From Streptomyces sp. 549 (GTDB lineage: Bacteria; Actinomycetota; Actinomycetes; Streptomycetales; Streptomycetaceae): DNA of 64,000 nt. The position numbers were made by a program, and so were the translations under genes. Below, piece by piece: positions 1 through 9,067 of this stretch; position 1 is the first letter of the stretch, and each line of letters starts with the position of its first letter. The stretch is from assembly GCF_030124175.1 (NCBI RefSeq), contig NZ_JASKMT010000001.1:186001-250000 (forward strand), written 5' to 3'. The notes beneath the pieces are model-generated. The model saw only the letters and a program-made list of their open reading frames with translations. It was not told where the DNA came from and did no database searches.

Positions 1-1629
1 GACCTCCTCGGGGGTCGTCTCCGTCAGCTCCTCCCCGGCCAGCAGCCACCGGGTCATACCCACCGACTCCAGGAACTCCAGGTCGTGGCTGGCGATGAGC
101 AGTGCGCCCCGGTAGGAGTCGAGCGCGCTGCTGAGCTGGCGCACACTGGCGGCGTCGAGGCTGTTGGTCGGCTCGTCGAGTACCAGAAGTTGCGGTGCGG
201 GCGAGGCGAGCATCATCGCCGCCAGGGCGGCGCGGAAACGCTCCCCTCCGGAGAGAGTCCCGGCGAGCTGTTCGGCTCGGGCCCCCTTGAAGAGGAACCG
301 GGCGAGCTGCGCGCGCAGGTGGTTGTCGCTGACACCGGGGGCCGTCCGCGCCACGTTGTCGGCAACGCTGAGACGGTCGTCCAGGACGTCGAGTCGCTGC
401 GGCAGGAACCGCGTCGGCACATGCGCCCGGACCTCGCCGGAGAGCGGGGTGAGATCGCCGGTGAGAGCGCGCAGCAGGGTGGTCTTGCCGGCGCCGTTGC
501 GGCCGACCAGGGCCACCCGCTCGGGGCCGTGGACGTGCAGACGGCCGTTGCGCAGCCGCCCGTGCGGGAGGTGCAGGTCGGTGAGGCTGAGCACGGCGCG
601 TCCCGCCGGGACCTCGGTGGCGGGCAGGTCCACGCGGATCTCCGCGTCGTCCCGGACCGCTTCGGCGGCCTGCTCGCGGCGTTCGCGTGCCTCCTGGAGC
701 CGGTCCTCGTGCAGGCCGCGCAGCTTGCCCGCCGATTCCTGCGCGGCCCGCTTCTTCGCACCGGCGACGATGCGCGGTGCCCGCCTTTCGACGTCCATCT
801 TCCTGCTCTGCCGCTGACGGCGTGCCAGTTTGACCCGGCTCTCCTCCAGTTCGCGCTTCTGCCGGCGTACGTCCGTCTCGGTGGCCCGCAGCCGGCGCTC
901 GGCTGCCTCCTGCTGCGTGGCGAGGGCGTCCCGGTAGGCGGACCAGCCGCCGCCGTACCAGGTGACCGCGCCGGAGCGCAGTTCGGCGATGCGGTCGACA
1001 CGTTCCAGGAGTTCCCGGTCGTGGCTGACGACCACGAGCGCCCCGGACCGCCAGGTGTCGACGGCCTCGCGGAGGCGTCGGCGGGCGACCAGGTCGAGGT
1101 TGTTCGTGGGTTCGTCGAGCAGCAGGACGTCGGGGCGTTCCAGGAGCAGGGCGGCGAGGCGCAGCAGCACCGTCTCGCCGCCGGAGAGCCGGCCGACGGT
1201 GCGATCGAGCTCGACGCCGCCGAGGCCGAGGGAGCCCAGCGTGGCGAGGGCACGTTCCTCGACGTCCCAGTCGTCGCCGACGGCGTCGAAGTGCGCCACG
1301 GCGACGTCGCCCGCCTCGATGGCGCGCAGCGCGCGTCGCTGCCGGGCGATACCGAGCGCCTGGTCGACGCGGAGCGCGGTGTCGAGGGTGACGTCCTGCG
1401 GCAGGTAGGCCAGCGTGCCGTGCACGGTCACCGACCCCCGGGTGGGGCGGAGTTCACCGGCCAGCAGGCGGAGCAGGGTGGACTTGCCGGTTCCGTTGGA
1501 GCCGACGAGGCCGGTGCGGCCCCGTCCGGCGCTGAGGGAGAGCCCGTCGAGCACAGGTGTGCCGTCAGGCCAACGGAACCCCAGGTCGGAGCAGGTCAGG
1601 GCGATCTCGGGGGTGTTCTCGGTGGGCAT
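1..1629 (-). CDS. ABC-F family ATPase (3' end cut by window edge)
   Basis: Soluble protein with two ABC ATPase domains and no membrane segment, the layout of ABC-F proteins, which act on the ribosome as translation factors or antibiotic-protection factors. 543 residues are visible. The first Walker A (GSNGTGKST) is near residue 43 and is followed by LSGGE and a Walker B ending DEPTNNLD. A basic, charged linker of about 100 residues leads to the second Walker A (GRNGAGKTT), LSGGE and DEPTNSLD. The start is the ATG at 1629-1627; upstream lies a long gene-free region. The last few C-terminal residues are outside the window. Similarity to resistance-type ABC-F proteins is possible, but nothing here (no antibiotic cluster) separates that from a housekeeping role. 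Confidence 0.9.
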   Translation of the reverse strand, partial: MPTENTPEIALTCSDLGFRWPDGTPVLDGLSLSAGRGRTGLVGSNGTGKSTLLRLLAGELRPTRGSVTVHGTLAYLPQDVTLDTALRVDQALGIARQRRALRAIEAGDVAVAHFDAVGDDWDVEERALATLGSLGLGGVELDRTVGRLSGGETVLLRLAALLLERPDVLLLDEPTNNLDLVARRRLREAVDTWRSGALVVVSHDRELLERVDRIAELRSGAVTWYGGGWSAYRDALATQQEAAERRLRATETDVRRQKRELEESRVKLARRQRQSRKMDVERRAPRIVAGAKKRAAQESAGKLRGLHEDRLQEARERREQAAEAVRDDAEIRVDLPATEVPAGRAVLSLTDLHLPHGRLRNGRLHVHGPERVALVGRNGAGKTTLLRALTGDLTPLSGEVRAHVPTRFLPQRLDVLDDRLSVADNVARTAPGVSDNHLRAQLARFLFKGARAEQLAGTLSGGERFRAALAAMMLASPAPQLLVLDEPTNSLDAASVRQLSSALDSYRGALLIASHDLEFLESVGMTRWLLAGEELTETTPEEV

Positions 1630-2264
1630 GGTGTCTCTCGCAGTCCGCAGCACGGGGAAACGGGGGCATCGTGTGCGAGCACCACGCGGCGACCGGCCGG
1701 AGGGGAAAGAGGTGCCGTGTCCTTCGATCAGGGGACATCCTGTGCACCGAGGTCGCATCCGCGCGGGCGTCACTGCGGGCCGGGTGTACCGGCGGCAACG
1801 TGACGGGGTACGGGTTCAGCCGTACCGCGCGGTGTTCGCGGACCTCAGATACGCAACGTCCACCTCAATCGGCGACAACAGGACCTGCCGAGCGTACCTC
1901 GCGGGGCGTCTGCTTGTCGGATGGTTTTCTGGGCGGCGGCCCGCAACCGCCGTCGCAACCGCGCTCGCAGGGGCGGCCGGAGGGCGCGGACAGGCGCAGG
2001 CGGTGGCCTGCCGGGGGCGGCCCGCCGCCGGTGAGTGGGGCGGACGACGCATCCGTGACGGGCGTGATTTCGCCCCCGGTGGCCGATTCCCCCTCTTATT
2101 AACTCTGAGTAACGAGTGTTCCGACGTGGCGTTTGCCGGACGTACTGCACGCCATGCCCTCCCACCAGGCAAGAAAGTCAGCCAATCTCATCTCTGACGG
2201 TACCACCTTGGTTACGGTGGGTATTCACAGTGCAGGGCGGTGACACGACGTAAGGAGGTGCCCG
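1630..2264. other. 635-bp intergenic region between divergent genes
   Basis: I find no convincing gene here. The short open frames are GC-rich shadows without good ribosome sites. The right half is less GC-rich and must hold the promoter of the gene at 2265; a small inverted repeat (CCACC, 8 nt, GGTGG) lies near 2204-2221. The left half is the leader of the ABC-F gene. Leaders of ABC-F genes often carry attenuators, but I could not identify a clear leader peptide or terminator pair. Confidence 0.5.
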
Positions 2265-3128
2265 ATGCGCAATCCCCCACAGAGCACGGGCAGCGCCCTC
2301 CCGGGTGAACACCTGGAGCTTCTACTGGCCCGCGCGCACAACCCGTTCGAGGTGGGCGACGAACTCACCGCCCGGCTCGCGACAGCCGTCGCCTACGAGG
2401 TGCAGCTCAAGTCGTGGCGGCGGCACAACTCGCCGCCACCGCAGACCGAGTGCCGCACCTACCGGCACACCTTCACTCTCAGCGACCGCAGCCATCTGGT
2501 GCTGTGGGAGGTGGAGCACGACACCGAGGCGGACGGACGGCTCGCCCACGAGCTCTACACCGACCCGTACTCGCTGCGGGCAGCGGAGCGCCGCGTCCAC
2601 GGGCGGATGGGCGAACAGCCGGAACTGGCCTGTGAGTCCTGCGCCGGGTCCGCCGCCCCCGTACCGCATGAGCCGGGCGCGCCCCTGCATCCCCCGCCGC
2701 CCGCGCCGCTGCCTGTGACCCGGTCCTGCGACGGGGCCGCGGACAGTGACGGCGGAGGCGACGACCGGGCCGGCACTCCCCACGACGCCCAGGACTCACC
2801 CGACCACGCCAGGCGACTGCTGCGCCGGGCGCGCAACGCCGACCGGCCGGGCCAGGAGACCCTGCGCCTGCTGTCCCAGGCCCGCGGGCACCGCATAGCG
2901 CGGGCCGCGCAGCCGCTGGGCACCGCGGGTCACCGCGCCTTCTGCTCGGTCTACGCGCACACCTTTCTGCTGACCGGGAACCGTGAGGTCACACTCTTCG
3001 AGCTGGAGCACGACTTCACGCCCGGACGGCTTCTGGTCTGCGAGGTCTACCCGGACGAGACGTCCGCCGGGCGGGCCGCGGAACTGCACGCGCTGACCTA
3101 CCGGGCGGCGGGCGGCACAGGCGAATAA
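2265..3128 (+). CDS. DUF6227-like protein with two tandem copies of the domain
   Basis: A 287-residue hypothetical protein of a type seen mainly in Streptomyces (I recognise it as DUF6227-like; function unknown). It is internally duplicated. Residues about 17-115 and 182-280 share the pattern LxRAxN...Y.HTF.L......LWE(V/L)EHD...L..E(V/L)Y. The copies are joined by a proline-rich, acidic linker containing CESC. There is no signal peptide or membrane segment. The ATG at 2265 is fixed by a near-perfect ribosome-binding site, AAGGAGGTG, at 2252-2260. It stands alone, followed by the cell-wall hydrolase at 3270. Confidence 0.75.
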   Translation: MRNPPQSTGSALPGEHLELLLARAHNPFEVGDELTARLATAVAYEVQLKSWRRHNSPPPQTECRTYRHTFTLSDRSHLVLWEVEHDTEADGRLAHELYTDPYSLRAAERRVHGRMGEQPELACESCAGSAAPVPHEPGAPLHPPPPAPLPVTRSCDGAADSDGGGDDRAGTPHDAQDSPDHARRLLRRARNADRPGQETLRLLSQARGHRIARAAQPLGTAGHRAFCSVYAHTFLLTGNREVTLFELEHDFTPGRLLVCEVYPDETSAGRAAELHALTYRAAGGTGE

Positions 3129-4529
<1,401 letters not shown>

Positions 4530-4534
4530 CGCGG

Positions 4535-4577
4535 CGGGGGCCTGCCCGGCCGCCGCACGGCGGCGGGGCGGCCCCAC
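4535..4577. terminator. Imperfect GC hairpin between convergent genes
   Basis: GCCGCCG-CA-CGGCGGC forms the core stem, flanked by further imperfect pairing of GGGGCC with GGCCCC. It lies between the ends of the cell-wall hydrolase (4529) and the SRPBCC gene (4606), so it could stop both transcripts. There is no T-run. Confidence 0.45.
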
Positions 4578-4605
4578 ACGTCGGCCGCTCGTCCTGTCGG
4601 GCGGG

Positions 4606-5052
4606 TCAGACCTCGCCGCGCCAGGCGCCGGACTCGGCGCCGCGCTCCTCGATGAACTTCTTGAAGCGCTCCATGTCGCCCTTGGCCGTGCGCCGCACCA
4701 GGCCGAGCTTGTCGGCCACCGTGTCGGCGAAGAACTCCGGGGCGTACTCCAGTTGCAGCATGACCTTCGAACGCCGGTCGTCCAGGCGGTGGAAGGTGAC
4801 CACACCGGCCTGCTTGGGTCCGTTGACGCTGGTCCACGCCACGCGCTCGTCGGGGATCTGCTCGGTGATGTCCGCGTCGAACTCGCGCTCGACGCCGGCG
4901 ATCTTCGTCACCCAGTGGGTGCTGGTCGGGGTGAGCTGGTCGACGCGCTCCACTCCGTCCATGAAGTGGGGGAACTCCTCGAACTGGGTCCACTGGTTGT
5001 ACGCGGTGGTGACCGGCACGTCGACCTCGACGGACTCCTCGATGTGCGACAC
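4606..5052 (-). CDS. SRPBCC (START-like) family protein
   Basis: A 148-residue single-domain protein of the polyketide cyclase/dehydrase-lipid transport superfamily, which folds as a helix-grip hydrophobic pocket. The N-terminal strand motif VEVDVPVTTAYNQWTQFEEFP is followed by FMDGV and a C-terminal helix (DMERFKKFIEERG). This is the generic stress-type SRPBCC subgroup common in actinobacteria, not an aromatase from a polyketide cluster, because no polyketide genes are near. The start is GTG at 5052 behind AGGAGGAACC. The ligand is unknown. Confidence 0.8.
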   Translation of the reverse strand: MSHIEESVEVDVPVTTAYNQWTQFEEFPHFMDGVERVDQLTPTSTHWVTKIAGVEREFDADITEQIPDERVAWTSVNGPKQAGVVTFHRLDDRRSKVMLQLEYAPEFFADTVADKLGLVRRTAKGDMERFKKFIEERGAESGAWRGEV

Positions 5053-5121
5053 GGTTCCTCCTGTTCTCGGGCGCAGCCCATGGCTGCCTTGCGGAGGTCC
5101 GGGTACCCGAGCACATCCCGG

Positions 5122-6306
5122 TCACTCCTGCGATACCCGCAGCATTCGGGGCATGTTCGCCGCGGGCTCGGGCAGACGCAGCGGCCCGTCCCCGGGGGTG
5201 AGCGAGCCCAGCAGCGCGGGCCGGCGCGCGCCGGTGGCGGCGGGCAACGAACCCGGCAGCCCGTGGACCGTCAGGAAGCCGAGCAGCGCGAACAGGTAGG
5301 CCTCCTTGGCCTGCGCGGGCAACCCCAGCACCGCACTGTCCCGGATCTCCGAGGGAGCCGCCAGCGCGCGGATGCGGGACATCAGCACCGGGTTGCGCAC
5401 GCCGCCGCCGGAGACCGTCAGCGTGGTGGGCCGATGGGCGCGGCAGGCGTCGGCGACGAGGAGGGCGGTCAGCTCCGTCACGGTGGTGATCACCGCGTCC
5501 GGGTCCACGCGCCGCCCGTCCAGGTGGGCGAGCAGGTAGTCGACGTGGAAGCGCTCCTTGCCGCAGGTCTTCGGCGCGGGCAGCCGGTAGTAGGGCTCCG
5601 CCCGCAGACGCGCAAGCAGTCGCCGGTCCACGGTTCCGCGGCGGGCCCGGGCGCCGCCGGTGTCCTGGTGCTCGGCTCCGCCGCTGGCCCAGCGGGTCGC
5701 CGCGTCGATGAGGGCGTTGGCCGGGCCCAGGTCGTAGGCGCGAATCCGGGTGCCGTCGCGGACCGTCAGGTTGGCGATGCCGCCCAGGTTCAGCGCCGCG
5801 TGGCGCCCGGTGCCGGGCAGCAGCAGCGCGTCGAGCGTCGCGGACAGGGGCGCGCCGCCGCCCCCGCAGGCGACGTCGCGGGTCCGCAGGTCGGAGACGA
5901 CGGGCAGGCCGGTCGCCTGCGCGACATAGCCGGCCGCGCCCAGTTGCAGCGTGCCGAGGGTGCGCCGGCCCTCGACCCGGTGGAAGCAGGTCTGGCCGTG
6001 CGAGACCACCAGGTCGGCGTACCCGTGGGCAAGCTCGGTGAGGGCGCGGTGCGCGGCCCGGCCGAAGAGACGGCCGAGTTCCGTGTCCAGTCGGCAGACC
6101 TGCTCCATCGTGGTGGCCGCGGGCGGCAGCGAGGACACCAGCTCCTGGCGGAGCTGCTCGGGAAACGGGGTGCTGAGCAGACCCATCGGTCGCAGCAGCA
6201 ACGTGTCACCCGGGGTACCGGCCGGGCTGGTGGTGAAGGACAACTCGGCCAGTGCGGTGTCGACCGCGTCGTGTGAGGTGCCGCTGAGCATGCCGATGAC
6301 CCGCAT
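5122..6306 (-). CDS. anmK: Anhydro-N-acetylmuramic acid kinase
   Basis: Phosphorylates and opens 1,6-anhydro-MurNAc to MurNAc-6-phosphate during recycling of peptidoglycan fragments in the cytoplasm. It has 394 residues, slightly above the usual 370-390. The N-terminal signature GMLSGTSHDAVD, the central VVSHGQT, the glycine-rich ALNLGGIANLT and the C-terminal VSGGGVRNPVLM are typical of AnmK in the ASKHA kinase fold. The start is the ATG at 6306. A GACAAT hexamer ends 6 nt before it with no ribosome site, so the mRNA is probably leaderless. A cell-wall hydrolase lies nearby at 3270, but the two are not one operon. Confidence 0.93.
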   Translation of the reverse strand: MRVIGMLSGTSHDAVDTALAELSFTTSPAGTPGDTLLLRPMGLLSTPFPEQLRQELVSSLPPAATTMEQVCRLDTELGRLFGRAAHRALTELAHGYADLVVSHGQTCFHRVEGRRTLGTLQLGAAGYVAQATGLPVVSDLRTRDVACGGGGAPLSATLDALLLPGTGRHAALNLGGIANLTVRDGTRIRAYDLGPANALIDAATRWASGGAEHQDTGGARARRGTVDRRLLARLRAEPYYRLPAPKTCGKERFHVDYLLAHLDGRRVDPDAVITTVTELTALLVADACRAHRPTTLTVSGGGVRNPVLMSRIRALAAPSEIRDSAVLGLPAQAKEAYLFALLGFLTVHGLPGSLPAATGARRPALLGSLTPGDGPLRLPEPAANMPRMLRVSQE

Positions 6307-6312
6307 GCCGGC

Positions 6313-6318
6313 ATTGTC
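6313..6318 (-). promoter_or_regulatory. Putative -10 element of a leaderless anmK transcript
   Basis: GACAAT on the minus strand ends 6 nt before the anmK ATG. Transcription would then begin at or next to the start codon, and no Shine-Dalgarno sequence is present. No clear -35 was seen. Confidence 0.4.
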
Positions 6319-6332
6319 CGGCCCTCAGCCGC

Positions 6333-6650
6333 TCACCGCGACGCGGCGCGGCGGGCGCGGCTGATGCGGCGCAGCACCACGAACAGGTCGACCAGGGCGA
6401 AGACGGCCAGCGCGGTGCTGATCCACGCCAGGGTGCGCAGCGAGTCGGGGTGGGGGGTGTCGCCCGGCCCGGCCTGACCGCTCCACATCCAGAACAGCAG
6501 GGCACCGGCGACGAAGAGCGGGGTGAACATCAGCGCGAGGATCAGCCGGATGCGCAGCGGGCTGCGGGCCGTCACGGGCTCGGTGCCGGTACGCGGCAGC
6601 AGACGGCCCAGGATGCCCTCGCGGTCGGGGTCGGGGCGTCGGTCGGACAT
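6333..6650 (-). CDS. DUF6343-like small membrane protein
   Basis: A 105-residue protein. A conserved cytoplasmic N-terminal motif, RTGTEPVTARSPLRIRL, precedes two hydrophobic helices (about 35-57 and 70-92) and a basic C-terminus. The pattern fits the DUF6343 family of unknown function as I remember it. I chose ATG at 6650, because GAGAGG lies 8 nt upstream, over the GTG at 6659, which is too close to that site. It is followed by anmK after 26 bp and may be cotranscribed with it. Confidence 0.7.
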   Translation of the reverse strand: MSDRRPDPDREGILGRLLPRTGTEPVTARSPLRIRLILALMFTPLFVAGALLFWMWSGQAGPGDTPHPDSLRTLAWISTALAVFALVDLFVVLRRISRARRAASR

Positions 6651-6918
6651 GGTGCTCACCTCTCTCGCCGGAATGCGGCGGCGGTCTCGCGGGGCTGCGG
6701 CGGCGCTCGGGCCGCTCGCGGGGCGGCGCAGGACGGTCGCGGTACGGACCGCCCAGCCGGGCCGCCGGTCAGCGGTGGCACACTCCGCAACGGGAGCCCG
6801 GCCATCGGGCGTCGGCTGCCGGTGCGGCGGTTCCGCTACCGCCCATGGTGGGGCGCTCGGGGCGATCCCGCGCGGCGGTGGAGCCCGCCGCCGGGGTGCG
6901 CCCCTGCCCTCTGGGGCG

Positions 6919-6962
6919 GCAGGCGGCCCCGACAGCGCCAGGAGGCCCCCGGGGCCGCCTGC
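6919..6962 (-). terminator. Hairpin downstream of the 6991-7350 gene
   Basis: Perfect 12-bp inverted repeat (6919-6930 and 6951-6962, GCAGGCGGCCCC / GGGGCCGCCTGC) with a 20-nt loop. It begins 29 bp beyond the stop of the minus-strand gene at 6991. The rest of 6651-6990 shows no credible gene. Confidence 0.5.
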
Positions 6963-6990
6963 GGAGGCCTGACGGGGCGTGGGAGAGGCC

Positions 6991-7350
6991 TCAGGTGGTG
7001 TCGTAGCGGCGCAGGGAGCGCTCCAGCTCCCTGATCCGTGCGTCGACCGCCTCGGCGCGGCGCACCCGCTCGTACTCGGTACACGGCGGATGCGCCGTGA
7101 TCACCACCGACGCGCAGCGGTACAGGCAGTAGGAGGGGACCACCAGCGGCCATGCCAGGCCGTAGACGAAGGACTGGACGGCCGCCGGGTTGTGGCCCAC
7201 CCGGCGGAAGCGTTCCAGCGGGTCGCACTCGGGACGGCGGCGCCCCTCGTCGCGGATGAACCGGCTGCGTTCGATGCCGTATCCGACCCGGGCGGTCAGC
7301 AGGGTCATCACAAGGTACGCCAGCAGCACGGCCAGGGCGGTCGCCAGCAT
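6991..7350 (-). CDS. Hypothetical membrane-anchored protein, 119 aa
   Basis: Not recognised as a named family. The N-terminus (MLATALAVLLAYLVMTLLTA) is a membrane anchor; a second hydrophobic stretch near residues 58-85 (FVYGLAWPLVVPSYCLYRC) may be another helix. The C-terminus is a charged helix with RIRELERSLRRYD, possibly a short coiled coil. The ATG at 7350 has a clear ribosome site (AAGGAG). The frame stays open upstream, but without a better start. It stands alone, with a hairpin downstream. Confidence 0.65.
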   Translation of the reverse strand: MLATALAVLLAYLVMTLLTARVGYGIERSRFIRDEGRRRPECDPLERFRRVGHNPAAVQSFVYGLAWPLVVPSYCLYRCASVVITAHPPCTEYERVRRAEAVDARIRELERSLRRYDTT

Positions 7351-7694
7351 CGATGGGTTCTCCTTCCCGCGGGTGCGCCCCGGCCGGGTACCGCCGGCGG
7401 CTGCGCGGCGGGACCCGGCGGCCGGGGCTGCCGGTCCGTGGTCGGCATCGGCGGGAGCCGCGCCCGGGCGTTGCCGGACGGCGAGCAGTCCGTCGGTCGG
7501 CACACCCCGAGGCGGCAACGGCCGCCGCGTAACGGGTGCGGCGGGTCCGATCCGTCCGCGGGAGCCCCGGTGAACCACCGAAGACTCCCGAACCTGTCTG
7601 GGTTGCCTGCCGGGTTACCGCCCTGCGGCCACGGAAACACCGCCCGCCCCACCACTCCGGCGCATTTGTGCGCCGGAGTGCCCGCGGGACGCGC
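7351..7694. other. 344-bp intergenic region
   Basis: GC-rich non-coding stretch between two minus-strand genes. It holds the promoter of the 6991-7350 gene at one end and a perfect terminator hairpin (7653-7680) at the other. I see no gene. Confidence 0.5.
7653..7680 (-). terminator. Perfect 12-bp hairpin terminator
   Basis: CACTCCGGCGCA, a TTTG loop, then TGCGCCGGAGTG form a perfect 12-bp stem with a tetraloop. It starts 14 bp beyond the stop of the minus-strand gene at 7695. The absence of a U-run is normal in Streptomyces. Confidence 0.8.
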
Positions 7695-8054
7695 TCAGGG
7701 GCGGCGGTCGGCCTTGGGCTTGCCGCGCTGGTGCGGCGAGCCGTGCGGCGGTGCGTGCACCGGCTCGGGCTCGGTGCCGGGGCCGACGGGCGAGCCCGAG
7801 CGGGTCGCGTCCGCGCGGCCGGGCCGCGGCGAGCCTCCGGGGGACGGCTCGGCCCCGGCCTCCAGTCGCTCCAAACGGGTGGCCAGCAGCGTGCGCACGG
7901 CCACCCGGTCGGCGTGTCCGCGTTCGTGCTCCAGCAGCCGCTCCACGTCGGGTGCCTCCAGGGCGCGGATGCGGTGCTCCAGCTCGCCCACGGTCAGGCT
8001 GTCGTAGTCGGGCAGGGGCAGTGCAACGTGAGAATCGCTGTCCGAAGTGTTCAT
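7695..8054 (-). CDS. Small hypothetical protein (helical N-domain, basic tail)
   Basis: A 119-residue soluble protein. The N-terminal region LPLPDYDSLTVGELEHRIRALE followed by LLEHERGHADRVAV resembles the short helical domain annotated DUF8129-like in actinobacterial proteins, a weak recollection. The C-terminal 45 residues are low-complexity Pro/Gly/Arg. The ATG at 8054 is preferred because homologous proteins begin near the PLPDYD motif; an in-frame ATG lies at 8102, and the ribosome site of either is weak. Confidence 0.55.
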   Translation of the reverse strand: MNTSDSDSHVALPLPDYDSLTVGELEHRIRALEAPDVERLLEHERGHADRVAVRTLLATRLERLEAGAEPSPGGSPRPGRADATRSGSPVGPGTEPEPVHAPPHGSPHQRGKPKADRRP

Positions 8055-8254
8055 CCGATGCGGGTAACCACCTGCGGGCAGCGGAAACACCACCGGTCGC
8101 ACGCAGGATTCCTGGTCCGCGAAACGGGCATAAACCTCAACAGTAGGACAGTATCGGGAGGTTGAGTCTCCGTTTACTTACTCCCGCGCACATGTGGTCA
8201 GTAGCCTCATCCCTCGAACGTCAATGCGCAGACGATCGTGATGAGGAGATCTTG

Positions 8255-9067
8255 ATGGAACGTCCCTCCTGGGCACCGCAGGGAATCGACCTTTCCCAGC
8301 CGAGCGTGTCGCGGATATACGACTACTACCTCGGCGGATCGCACAACTTCGAGGTCGACCGGGAGGCGGCCCGGAAGGCCATCGACGCGTTCCCCGGGCT
8401 CCCCAAGATCATGCAGGCGAACCGCGCGTTCATGCGGCGGGCGGTGCGCTTCGCGGTGGACGAGGGCGTCACCCAGTTCCTGGACATCGGCTCCGGCATC
8501 CCGACCTTCGGCAACGTGCACGAGGTGGCGCTCGCGGCCAGCCCCGAGGCCCGCATCGCCTATGTCGACAACGACCCGGTTGCCGTCGCACACAGCCGCG
8601 CGGTCCTGGAGGGCACCGAGCAGGCGAGCATCACATCCGCCGACTTCAGATCACCCGAGCAGATCCTCCAGTCCCCCGAGGTCCGCCGGCTGATCGACCT
8701 GGACCGGCCGGTGGCCCTGCTGCTGGTGGCGCTGCTGCACTTCGTCACCGACGAGGAGGACCCGTGGAGCACGATCGGGGAGCTGCGTGACGCGCTCGCC
8801 CCCGGCTCGCTGCTGATCCTCACGCATGCCTCAACCGAGGGGGGCCCGCGCACCACCGAGGAGGGCGAGCAGGTGTCCGGCGTCTACCGCAACGCCGGAT
8901 CCCGGCTGCTGATGCGCTCCAAGCAGGACGTCACCCGCTTCTTCGACGGGTTCGAGATCCTCGAGCCCGGGATCGTCCCGATGCCGCGCTGGCGGCCGGA
9001 CGCGCCCCTGGGGCAGGAGGACCCGGTGGTCTTCACCGGATTCGCCGGGGTGGGACGCAAGGCGTGA
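8255..9067 (+). CDS. SAM-dependent methyltransferase (Methyltransf_19/DUF574 type)
   Basis: A 270-residue class I methyltransferase of a family greatly expanded in Streptomyces. The family signature SVSRIYDYYLGGSHNFEVD is at residues 17-35. The SAM-binding loop FLDIGSGIPT is at 75-84, followed by the acidic strand VDNDPVAV. The substrate is unknown. The ATG at 8255 follows GAGGAG at 8244-8249. Its TGA overlaps the GTG of the next gene (GTGA), so it is translationally coupled to the cyclic-di-GMP enzyme. Confidence 0.88.
   Translation: MERPSWAPQGIDLSQPSVSRIYDYYLGGSHNFEVDREAARKAIDAFPGLPKIMQANRAFMRRAVRFAVDEGVTQFLDIGSGIPTFGNVHEVALAASPEARIAYVDNDPVAVAHSRAVLEGTEQASITSADFRSPEQILQSPEVRRLIDLDRPVALLLVALLHFVTDEEDPWSTIGELRDALAPGSLLILTHASTEGGPRTTEEGEQVSGVYRNAGSRLLMRSKQDVTRFFDGFEILEPGIVPMPRWRPDAPLGQEDPVVFTGFAGVGRKA

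Noticed and set aside
1565..1798. Leader peptide or attenuator upstream of the ABC-F gene
   Set aside because: A 77-codon frame exists but overlaps the gene out of frame, has no ribosome site, and no terminator/antiterminator pair is evident.
85..1803. 572-codon plus-strand open frame
   Set aside because: Antisense shadow of the ABC-F gene, which has complete Walker and signature motifs on the other strand.
6651..6990. Possible gene in the gap between the DUF6343-like gene and the 119-aa membrane protein
   Set aside because: The open frames there are low-complexity shadows with no ribosome site; only the terminator hairpin is convincing.
8134..8166. CTCAAC...GTTGAG inverted repeat before the methyltransferase as a SoxR box
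   Set aside because: The half-sites are separated by 18 nt or more, not 4, and no promoter elements fit, so it is not a SoxR operator.
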